Positions 21,039-31,985 of a stretch of 64,000 nucleotides of DNA are shown here, in pieces. The notes under the pieces are model-generated. The model searched no databases. It was not told the origin of the DNA and was given only the letters and a program-made list of their open reading frames with translations. Origin of the DNA: Saccharomycopsis fibuligera x Saccharomycopsis cf. fibuligera (Eukaryota; Ascomycota; Saccharomycetes; Ascoideales; Saccharomycopsidaceae); NCBI GenBank assembly GCA_001936135.1, contig CP012814.1:558001-622000 (forward strand), in the 5' to 3' direction. The position numbers and the translations under genes are program-made. Every line of letters begins with the position of its first letter. Position 1 is the stretch's first letter.

Positions 21039-21843
21039 GAGAAATTGGGGAGCCACAAAGTGTTTTTGGCTACCAGATAATTGATCAACGGAAGTCACTT
21101 TGAAGGTAGTAATTGAGCAATTATAGGACTGTTACACACGGAAATTAGAAACCGTAATGAGGATTATAGTAGAGAAAATTGTTTTGGGTAACAATGTTTA
21201 TCAAAACAAGTAGTTAGTTTAGGTTGGCTTTAGGCTTTATGAGTAAAGGAGACAATATAGAATAAAAATTCAGACAAATGATTCGCAGCGAAAATAATTT
21301 GAAGTTGAGAGAACAAGAAGCTTTCACTAATCTTGACTTTGACAGCGAGTAAATCTAGAGGTACTAATATGAGGTAGATAAAAACAGATAATCAAAAAAT
21401 AAAGATTTGAAGAGAGAAAAGGTAGAGAAAGTGCACAATGTCCCCAGGAACAAGAGGAATATAAATGCTAGATATATAAAGAAAAACCAGCATTATCAAC
21501 AAGAACAGACAGTCTAGTCAAGGAAAGTTGGATAGTCTTATACACCCAGCAAGGAATATATTTAAGTTGGAACCAAAAACATTCTCTGCGCCTGGAGACA
21601 TTACGAGGCATGAACAACAACAAACAACACTCTAAAAAACTTCTCTGCAGGAGCATACCTGGTGCAGCATGAGCACAGCAGTGCACACTCATCGGGGGGG
21701 CCAAGATTGAAGCAAACACGAAACTCAGTAGCAGGTTGAACTGTATTTTTCCAAAAATTTCTGTGTAATGTCGGTACTGCTGCTGCTATTGCTGCTGCTG
21801 CAACTTCTGCTGCCTCTGCTGCCTCTCTGCTGCCTCTGCGCTT

Positions 21844-22080
21844 GCATGCGCAAGCATGCTTGGTGCAAAAACTTTTTTATCTTTTTAAAAAGAGTCAACA
21901 AGTTAAATTTTACCAGAAGGAAACCACGAGAACTCACAACCAAATGCGCAAGTATGCATACTGCAAGCACAGGCATGCATACCCAGAGCAGCACCGCCAG
22001 CCCAAATTGCCAATAAAACTTAGAGGAGGTGGCCGATACAACTTGCCTGACAGCATGCCAGCCAACGCCATACCGCATGC
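21844..22080. promoter_or_regulatory. Cluster of GCATGC / ATGCAT palindromes
   Basis: GCATGC occurs at 21844, 21854, 21973, 22053 and 22075, with GTATGCATAC at 21952-21961. The first pair is nested in an inverted repeat GCTTGC-ATGC-GCAAGC. The cluster lies 0.8-1.0 kb upstream of the Medusa-like ATG. Candida Efg1 and related APSES factors bind TGCAT-centred palindromes (known), so this could be an APSES-factor site cluster (inference). Confidence 0.45.
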
Positions 22081-22112
22081 GCGCTTAGTATAGGCCGGTC
22101 TAATGCTAACAA

Positions 22113-22114
<2 letters not shown>

Positions 22115-22153
<39 letters not shown>
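22115..22153 (+). repeat. Poly(A) run, 39 nt
   Basis: Longest homopolymer in the window, directly beside the GCATGC cluster. It would exclude nucleosomes next to the putative binding sites. Confidence 0.95.
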
Positions 22154-22154
<1 letters not shown>

Positions 22155-23004
22155 CAGGGTGGCAGTTCAACTTTCCAAGCATTTTTAATGATGGCAGCGT
22201 CGGCCAGGTGCCTTGATCTCAAAACTTTATTCCAGGGGGAGAGATAGATGTTTGGCTCATACAACATAATCATGCTTTTTTTGCGCCTCAGCCATGGACT
22301 TTGGAATACGTCATTGTCAGATTATTGTTCAGTATATGATGATGATATGGGGAGCAGTTACTGTATTGTATTGTTACAATTGTACAGTCATGAAAGGCTA
22401 TGATAAAGCCATGATAGTGGTTCTTGGAGAGCCAATTTTTTGGTACCTATAGCTTTCGCTAATATGAAATCATCGTGGGTGTCATCATGTAAAAAACCGC
22501 TGATAAGACAGTAGTAATTTTTAAAATGCTATATGTAACATTTTAGTTACAAAATTAAACTTTTGGCCTTAGCAATAGTTCAGAGAACGTGCTGGGCAAC
22601 AGTATAAGCAGCTTAACCATCGAAAACATATCGGTGAACACTAACAAATGTGCCGTTGGCCGTGAACTTTGTGAGTATACATTACAGTATTTTCACTCAG
22701 AGATGGCTGTTCTACTAGTTTTATTTTTTCAGTTTTTTCATTAGAAGGCTAAAATATGTTGGAAAAAAAGATCAAAGACAAAACAATAGAAAACATTGTT
22801 TCAAAATTCCCTTAATTAATCGCGATCCGGATGTTATAAATTGCTTGGAGAAAATACTAAATTAAGAAATTAGACTTCAAATATAACGCTGTTAACAACC
22901 GAAACTGGAAAAAGAAACTGAATATAAAAACTAGGGAAAACTTGTACAAAAAAGTGCTGTCGTTTTGTAATAGAGCTACAACCCGCACCGCACATAGATA
23001 ACCT

Positions 23005-23027
23005 CACACACACACACACACACACAC
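23005..23027 (+). repeat. (CA)n microsatellite
   Basis: About eleven CA units in the gene-free region. Confidence 0.9.
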
Positions 23028-25269
23028 CCATGTTTAATTAAATCATTGTGGATGTGTCTGTCTCTCCGAAAATGCTCAAAACAATTGTGTAAGTTGTAAG
23101 TTTCTCGAGTTTCTACAGCGCTTTCCTTTTACACCCATATATGTATATAATCATTCCTTCATGTTGCTGCTCTGAACATAGCAGCATATAGTATTTATTT
23201 ATTGGTCGTATACAACGGCAGGTTGGCTTGGGCCGTAATCTGCAGCATAATGCAGTGGAGAGTGTCTGTGGCTTTTGTGGAAAGCCGGCAAATTGACAAG
23301 TTGCCAGGTTGAAAATGCGGGTACTACGAGCTGCAAATTCTCCGGCTGGCCCTTAGCAGGAGTAGGAGAAGAAGCGGCGGTTGTATGTCTTACATGGGCA
23401 ATATTAGTCAGCTTGGCCTGCCGGCACCGAACGATATACTTTTTACAATACCGTGAAGAGTAAGTAAATAACTATATCCCATACTTGATGAAGAGACCCA
23501 TCAACGGGCGCTTTGTAGGTAGGTATAGGTACCTTGTTCAAGATTTTGCTGACTGGGACCTAACAGTTTATCAAATGTTTGCACACTTAAAAAAAAAGAG
23601 AGGTCTTCTAGTGGGTCGTTGAAACATTCTTCGCCATCTGCGTTGTTTAAGTTTCTTCGCGTTGCAAACAATATATTGTCCTGACAAATACTCGCGGTGA
23701 ACAGCTAGGGTATTCAGGTAAAGGGGCCTGAAATTTTTTATTCCCACAGCATGCCCAAAATGAAAACAAAAAGACTCTTTTCTTTCTGTTGAGGGCATCA
23801 GTTCGCAATGTATATAGAGTGTATTTTACCTCTAGTTGAGTAATCTTCAACGGAAGCTGATGAGCCTTCTGCCTGCCCGATTTGATACCCAGTACGGCAC
23901 GGCACGCCTTTGAAAAAGCCAGGCAGATTATGTCTAAAACTACACCCTTTCGAATTTGCTTGTGAACACAAACTGGCCAGCGGCATTGCTGATGTTGTCA
24001 GGAGCCAAGTATATATTCTTATTATTGCCGCTGATTAGGGCACGAAGGTACTAAAAATGGCAAGCCACACTAACTAACTTTGAAAAAAACCATTTTAGTG
24101 ATTAAGGTCCTTCAGCATATATTACCATAACTGCTGCCTTCAAATTCCTTCAATTCCTCCGTCCTAAGCTCCGTATCTTATCTGGTCTTTTGTACCTACA
24201 GCAGGCCTATTGTTTGGGTACGTGGAAATCGATCTGCGTGCTTGCCACTATGCATAAATGCATAGAAGCACAGCTCACTGCAGAACACACACACCCACGC
24301 GCGCACGCGCACGCAGACAGATTTGGATTGTTGATTGTTAAAAGAGAAACTATTTTTGCACTGCATGCTTCGCTGCATGCAACAGGCTCCAGCTGCTATT
24401 GTTATTGTGCACTATATAGTGGGCCGCGAAACCCATTACCAGATTAATTGTGTGTATTTGATTTCCCGACTTATAGTGTGCTGAAGGACGGGGACAGGGA
24501 AAGGGAAAGGGACAGGTATAGTCAACCGTGGGGGCCATGGCAAGTGAGAGTCTAGCACGAGCATGCTGGAGTTCAGATCTCAGAGACAATTTGGCACAAC
24601 AGTAATCCAAAATTGTGTTTGTGTTTGTGTTTGACCCGTAATTTTTCTAGAGCGCGCCCAACAAAAGTTCAACGCACTGGCTAACGTGCGTTTGGACTTT
24701 CTGTGCTTATTTGGGCGTTCCAAGGTCTCAAAGAGGTATATTTCTTAGCTTGGCCTTGACCAATAAACAAACAAGATTTTGATACGGTTATTACACCTTT
24801 CGCACAACACAGTCCAGTCCGACCACATCACCTACCACGCATTTCACGCGTTGTTTACAAGTCATACCCAGCCCAATTTATGAGGCTCAAAGAAACGGAC
24901 CGAGTTTTATCTATTTCTAACCGTAATCACTGCTTCTTCTTTGGCGCACATATGTACAGTTTATCAAATAAAGCTCCTACCCGTGGCGATTAGCTGTTAT
25001 CGAAAGGGCAGAGCAGCCAGCGAAAGGTTGCCGGCGCAAATGCGTCATGTATGAATGAAATAATTGAGCAGAATTTCCACTTTATGCTGCTTTACGCTTT
25101 TTTTTTTTTTTTTTTTGTCTGCGTGCCTTTTAACTTGAGTTCAGTGGATAACATTGGTTTGGCCTGCTGTGGTCTTTGTACGTTGGTGTTACTCGGCCGG
25201 TACACATCCCCCCCTCACTCGGGATGCAAGAAGCAGGTTCTGAAACGCTCTAGGTATACCTCACTGTAG

Positions 25270-25468
25270 TTTTTTTTTTTTTTTTTTTTTTTTTTACTTC
25301 CTCTGGTATCTTCTCCTTTGAGTACTTTTTCATTTCAGTTTTGAATCTGTCGATAGCCTTCGATACTTTTGTTCTTCGATATCAAGATAGATCCCTGCTA
25401 GATAATAATACAGTCCATGCATTGTGTTCCATCAGGCCATTCGTTTTTTTTTTTTTTTTTTTTTTTTT
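25270..25468 (+). repeat. Pair of long poly(T) runs
   Basis: T26 at 25270-25295 and T25 at 25444-25468, in the same orientation, about 150 nt apart. Confidence 0.95.
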
Positions 25469-27966
25469 GTGATTCTTGAACAATTGGCGAGTAGATAAAA
25501 TAGACCGTTATACACCCTGCTGTGCTTTGAAGCATCAAATTCAATTGGAAATCGGGCGCGATGCAGAGAAAACAACAACAACAACAACAACAACAACAAA
25601 AAAAAAAAAGGCAGGAAGCAATGCTTCCCGCTCCGCTGTCTACTGGCAACCGCTTACAATGATCATTATATGACTGTTTCCCTTTAAAAATTTGCACAAT
25701 AGCAGCCACGCATGCTGGTTGGTGTGCTTTGAGCGGTGCTGTGCTTCTTTGTGCTTCAGAGACGCAGCACCAACAGCACTGCATGAAAACAAAACACCGA
25801 AGCAACGTGCGTCGCTAGTGCGGGACCTCAACCGCATTGTATTAGGGCTAGGTACTTTAGCATGCGTTTGCCTGTGATTAACAAAACAGTTCTCTTGACG
25901 CAAGAGAACATGGTGCAGTTTAGCACTAGCGCATGGCGCTGGGGTTTTTTCCTTTGCTGATTATCGTCCGGTCAACGAGACAGCCAACCAGTCAAGATTG
26001 GCTGGCCAGCCGATAAACATAGTACTGTGCTGCTGGTTGAGGTTCCTATGGAGAGGCAAGATCTTGAGAAAAGACCAAAGTATAAGTAAACATTTACAAA
26101 GTTGCCTTTATGCTTTCTTTTTGAGTAATATCTCACAACATGTATTTTACTTTCCAATATGTTGTGATATTTTAATATTTTAAGAATAAAAATAATAAAA
26201 AAAACCCTTACAGTATTATTGTGTTTTTTTTTTTTTTTTTGCTTTCTTCGTCTTTTATCTATTGCCTCTTATTTTACTTTTTGTTGTTTCCTTGCAAGGG
26301 TCACCATTCAAATGAACCAGGAGTACGTATCAGCAAATGAAACGAGCAGTCTATGCACATCTACTGCCAGTACACAGAGAGGTAGTAGTGTATATGATTT
26401 GACATAGGTTCTACTTTGTCAGCTGTGCCCTAACACCGAAATTGTATACGAATATGTTTGGCAATAGTTTTGGCAGGCGGCTTTAGTATAGATCTTGAAC
26501 AAAGCAGTCAATCTAAAACAAGCTGATATGCTTCTTCTCATGCCTGTTGACACACGTCAATACATCTTTCACAGAGAAACCGTTGGCTTTCAAATTGATT
26601 AACATTGTATGCTGTCTGATATTGTCTTTGCATGCATATATATACTTGGAGCATCTGAAAAAAAACAAAAACGAAAACAACAAAAAAAAAACAAAAAAAA
26701 AGGAAAACAACAAGAATACTGGCAATCCCAAGCAGAAAGACATATTCGGTTAATTAAAAGAAAATGAGAAGCCAAGCCAACTAGTGCGACCGTTGGTACA
26801 CAGCAGAAGCAGGAGGAAGCCACTCGTTCATGTAAATGAGCTACTGCTTGATTAGCTTTACCGGTGGAGAAACGTATAAATATAGAACAAGAGCATAGCA
26901 CTGACGCACATGTGTTCTTGAAATTGTCCCAGAATGTTTGAAGTAGATGATGCCAGTACAGGCGGTAGAGTTTCATTTCATTACCAGGGAAACCAAGTAA
27001 GAAAGCATAAGCTGCTCAAAAGAAATGGAACACAAGCGTTTCGTTTCTTTTATTGGTCTGGTTACTACCGGACGGACTGGTAGCCACAGAGAATCTAGGT
27101 TTTGCACTACTTGAAATTTCCGAAATGTTTTTGGCACTTTGGCTATATCTGTATTGCAATTGCCATACGTGCTGGCCCATTGATCCTTGTGTTTTGTATA
27201 TGCGACTGGTAGGCTATTTGCTAGCACTGACTAGGGGTGAAGAGTATATATGCTACGGGTGTTTTACTAGACACACTCACACTAAAGAAGGACATAACCA
27301 AATTCATGTTAAGCAACCAAGATCCTTTTGAGTCGCTGAACGTACATGTATCTTGTCAACCAGAACGAACATACAGCAGCAGAATCGAGAGATGCTTTGC
27401 AGAGCACCGATGAGCCAAGAATAAACTAGCAAGAACACGACGGCCCTGTGGTGGTGGTGGTGGTGGCCTGGCTTGCAATTTTGACATTAATGTTCCCCTT
27501 TCCGCCATTCCATTTGATATTTTTTTAGAAAAAAATAAAAAAAAAATTATGATTACTACTGCCCCTTAAACAATAGCTTAGACTGAACGTGCGCGCGCAC
27601 CTTGGAGTGTGTGTGCACACAATTCATGTACTCACGGAATCAACAGTGACAATGGCCACTACAGTATTGATACGAAAGCACAGTGTTTGGTCGGCTAAGG
27701 TACAAATTTTTGGGGTAATTTTTTTTTTCCTTCTATTAAATTGCAAACCGTTTGGGTCTCAGTAATGCTGCAATCCTGGCCATTTGTTTCCACAGATTCT
27801 TCAAAAAATGGTTTTTTCTAGTCTGTAGTCTGTAAGCCTTCTTAACTTGTCGTCTGCTCTCACCGTGCATATACGTAAGATCGTCGTTTTACAACAGCGT
27901 GTTGTGTTTTTTCGGAACGCTTTTATCGTGTATGCAAATGAAGCATTGGGCTCAGTAAAACATAAT

Positions 27967-27967
<1 letters not shown>

Positions 27968-27997
<30 letters not shown>
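27968..27997 (+). repeat. Poly(A) run, 30 nt
   Basis: Uninterrupted A homopolymer in the gene-free region. Confidence 0.95.
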
Positions 27998-28001
<4 letters not shown>

Positions 28002-29082
28002 ATATATTTTCTTTTCCCTTTTTCCAACTTGACCCGTATACCGCGGCACCTATTCAGCTGTAAATCAAACATTATCATTGGTGTGACGGGCAGACAAAAA
28101 AGGCTCTTAATTAGTATAACGGTTATTTTCACATTACTGGAGTCTAGTCAGATCTCATGTAAACGCGTATTTTTTTTTTTTTTTTTTGCCCTGGTAGTTC
28201 AATAGATAATAATGTCCGTTTCCGTTTCCGTAAAGCAGATCAGTGAAACATTCTGCGCTGGTCTCTTTTCCTAGTGCAGGCAGAGAACATGCTTTCTTGT
28301 CTTGTATTCCTTGAGTTCATGCCTCTCACAGATACGAATTGTTTCAAGTTGTGACAGAGGCAGTTGCGGTCTTTAAGACTGTGGGCAGTTGAACTCGTTT
28401 CGCCAGGAAGAAACGGCTGATTTGACGATAATGACGGTCGCATTTGCGGCTGCTGCACCTGTTTCCCTTTCAAAAACGGCAGAAGTTGTCTTGATGTTTG
28501 CAACATAAACATTGTCGGTCGATAAAGACTATCATTGAGTCATATCTCTACAAGGACAAAGCAACGATAGCTAGTACACTTGAACCGCACCACTGGCAGA
28601 ACGACTTTCAAACACTGGCATAGTTTAGACATACAAGCAAGTACCTTATCGAGTATGCTCAACGTCCACAATTATAATATCCAATGGCATGTATTGCTCC
28701 TCACGAGCCCTCATCATCACCATCATCATCAAAAACCTCCGACTAATCACCACTGCCCGGTTTCGGAGATACAAGAAGTTTTCAATCTTGTCTGTCTGTA
28801 TTCCTTTTTCATTCGTTTTCAACTTTGATTTTCGGCGTGCGCCCGTACAGTTTTTCTTTTTTTTCCCCTTCTTTTGTACAACTGCTCTTACAAATCCTTG
28901 ATCTCCACTCTCTATCCACCACTAGCTGATCACCACTTACCTTCGATCGCCGCCATTACAATGCTTTCTATAGGCTTCGATTGTGTTACTGAAAGGCGAA
29001 TATGGATGACCAGTAAATCCGCAATCCGCGAGTGCACAGTCGCCTTTTTTTCCAGTCAGACAGCACAAGCCGGTGGGGTGGG

Positions 29083-29091
29083 TATATAAAG
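29083..29091 (+). promoter_or_regulatory. Orphan TATA box candidate
   Basis: TATATAAAG preceded by a G-rich stretch looks like a strong core promoter on the plus strand, but no gene follows on that strand for about 11 kb. It could drive a non-coding RNA or be chance. Confidence 0.3.
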
Positions 29092-31985
29092 GACCAAATT
29101 TCTGTTATCAGCAGTAGGCAAATTCAAAAATTTGGCTCTGCACTTTTCCATCAAGAGACTTTCCAACTTTGTCGATAAGCAACAATTGGAACTAGTTGAA
29201 AGAATGAATGCCGACAAAGCATTGTGTCTGTTTTTTTGACGGCTTTAGCAAAGAAGCTAGCTTCAGCTACAGGCCACTGATGTACATTATTAACCAAACC
29301 ACTCAACTCAGACAATGCCGCCGCGAAGATTCTATCTCTGCTAGAGCGTATTTTACTCCCACTACACATCTCGACACCGACACCGACACCTTTTGGATGA
29401 GTGAGAATGGCTGCAGACGCTGTACACTATATAGCTGCGGCTCTATGCATGATTGCACTGCTACCGCTACCGCTACTGCTACCAGAAGATCCGGTGGAAA
29501 ATCTTCACCGCGGTGCACAAACACAAGCGCCGCTTTCTCGAATCCTGCAGGCAAAAAGTTCACTCGCATGAGGGCACTGTACTTGTCACAGCAAGTCATG
29601 GCAGCCTAAACCCAGAGTTTAGCCGCCCTTGCGTCGGGGTAACAGAACTTTGAGCCCAAACCTAAAGTACCAAACTTGTCTCGCTTTTGGCTCTTGCCCC
29701 ATCCATCTTATCTGCCAACGCAGCCCAAGTAAGTTGCCATGATTTAAGGGGCCGCCGACAATGGCAACTTGTCGATTTGCTGGTTAGCTGGTTAGCGCAG
29801 TATGGTAAGAGCCGCCTTGCAAGCAGATATTGGTATATGGTGGTGTATACCAATCCACAACTATCTGTAGTGTGCCTATGGTATACTACCTATTGCTCTG
29901 CTGATTATACGAATCATGGTACTTGCCTAAATAAAGTGAATTTTTTAGTCTTGTAGATATTTCGATTTGCGTTACCAAAGCTTCTTGGTATTATTGAGTT
30001 TGGCTTTTCCAACATCTTGCATTTTTTTTTTTTTCTTTTCCTTGTATTGAATATTACAGCTCTTGTTGATCGATTGCTATAAACCAGCCGTTCAGCTTGT
30101 TTGTTAAAACCGTTAGTTAGTTAGTTAGTTGTACCCAACCTGTTTCTCGTTATTTAACTTGAGTTGCTAACGAATAGCCTTGAGGGTTTTTGATTAAAGT
30201 TATCCAAAGAATCGTAACAGTTCTTTCTTTTCTTCTAAATGACGACACATTTGACAGGCTCGTCCTTTTTTTTATTTTTTTTTTTTCATTTTTATTTTTA
30301 TCGATGATATCCGCTGTCAAGTAGAAAATCCATCAACTCAATTTGCCAACCACAAGTCACACTACTGTAGTTGTACTCTGCTGAGCAATGAACCGTATAT
30401 TTGAGCGTGTACATCATCATATGTAATCCAGCCTTTCGAATTAAACTGCACAGCACAGTGGCAAGTGCAGCATGTGTAGGCTTGCTGACAGCTAACTGAA
30501 TTATCACAGCTCTAAATTTTTTTGATAGGCCTGGTATTCAGTTCCTTGCTAGACCTAAGGCAATTATACAAAAAAGTGTACACACTTTCAACCACCGCTT
30601 TGTTAGGGATTCCTCCGATATAAATTTCTCAAGCTAAATAATCCATCGATAATACAACGGCGAGGGCTTGTGATTATAACAAACACCAATGGCTGCTGAC
30701 TTAATAGTCAACAAGTTACGGCGCTCACCCAAAGTGGCCACAGAATACGAAGAGTCCGCCATGTACACTTATGGCAGTATTCGAAACACCATTAACTTCA
30801 GGTTTTTGACAGCAGCAGCAGCAGCACCTGCTGGCCACCACTTTGAGGGGCTCAGGGATGCAGGATAATGCCCGTATTCAGATTCCTCAAAGATGCCTCC
30901 CTCGAGGATGCCAATGTATCTGTATTCATTACAATAATGTAGTTTATCCATCCACTTTAGGGGATGGAGGAAGGGAAAGGGTGGTGTCATTGCTCGAACC
31001 CAGAAACTCTATTTGAATGGATACTTTTTGTTGCCCAATAGTATAGCGTATGTGTTTACACTGCAGAATATGCTTATACGGAAAAAAATAAATCTTATCA
31101 GCAATGATGAGCTACTAATGATACAAGATGGTAAAGTAAAGTACAAATAAGCATCGGTGCTCTGAACACATTTTCCAAACTTTTCAAAAGTTGCTGTAGC
31201 GTATTTTTTCCGAATCATACTTCAGGTTGACACTTTGCCTTTGCCTTGACTATTCATTATTGTTATTATACGCGCTACCATTTTCTTTTACGACAACTTT
31301 TTCAAATGATTGATGGGATTTGTATGATTACCTGCAAACGCTTGTACATAATAAGAATACAATGCGTACAGTACGCGTAATCTGTGTTTTGAGGTAGAAG
31401 CTGTACTACAATGTTTTTTTCCGTATTGATTTTCGCTATTGATATTCACCATAGTTGCAGTCAACTGTGCATGGGACGAGGATGTGACGCATCATGAATT
31501 GCTACAGAACAGTAACCGAGATGCCTGATTGTCGATGATAATAACAATAATGATATAACAATATAATAAGAAATAATTCATAAACACATATACAGAATGA
31601 TAGATAATAAAATAAAATAAATGAAGAAAATAAAAAAACACACAAAAAAAGAAAAAAAAAAAAAAGAGGAAACATTATAACAAACAGGAAGGAAATACAT
31701 GTCGAAAATATTGGAAACAAGAAACAAAAATAACAAAAGTACATAGCAAAGAAAGAAAAATGTATGGGAGAAAAAAAAAAAAAAAAAAAAGAAAACAATT
31801 GCATGAATGATTGTTGGTGTGTTTCTGAAAAAGATTTTCTATTTTTTCTTCTTTATGAATTTTTCGTTTATGTAGTATGACTTGTTGAATTAAAATTTAC
31901 ATACGCAAAATTTTCTCTTTATCTGATAAGTCGAACCTAGCAATAAGCTAGAAGTACTTTTTTATAGTTTTTATTTGAACCAGTT

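Larger units (their letters stand above)
21039..31985. promoter_or_regulatory. 10.9-kb gene-free region upstream of the Medusa-like gene
   Basis: No open frame here looks like a gene on either strand. The largest have no domains, unnatural composition or non-ATG starts. The region is studded with homopolymers (A39 at 22115-22153, T26 at 25270-25295, T25 at 25444-25468, A30 at 27968-27997, T18 at 28170-28187), a (CA)n at 23005-23027, an (AAC)n near 25570-25599, a 12-nt palindrome GGCTGGCCAGCC at 26000-26011, a (GTTA)n near 30114-30130 and twelve GCATGC palindromes between 21844 and 26635. TATA-like elements occur, for example at 29083. It sits between the 5' end of the Medusa-like gene and the 3' end of CHD1, so it is most simply a giant regulatory region. 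A centromere or long non-coding transcripts are alternatives. Confidence 0.6.

Noticed and set aside
22826-22845. CCGGATGTT word resembling a Candida-type telomere repeat, hence a telomerase RNA template
   Set aside because: Only nine or ten bases match; a template needs more than one 23-nt repeat unit, and no second match is present.
25981-26011. Hairpin and 12-nt palindrome (CAGCCAA...TTGGCTG, GGCTGGCCAGCC) as a possible terminator or mobile-element end
   Set aside because: No partner copy, target duplication or transposase frame nearby.
29208-29609. 133-codon open frame in the large gene-free region
   Set aside because: Its sequence is dominated by translated ACCGCT/GACACC short repeats and Cys/Arg-rich stretches, with no recognisable motif and an overlapping frame of similar length on the other strand.
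21039-31985. Search for remnants of LTR or other mobile elements in the gene-free region
   Set aside because: No paired terminal repeats, tRNA-primer-like sites or element-derived protein motifs were seen.
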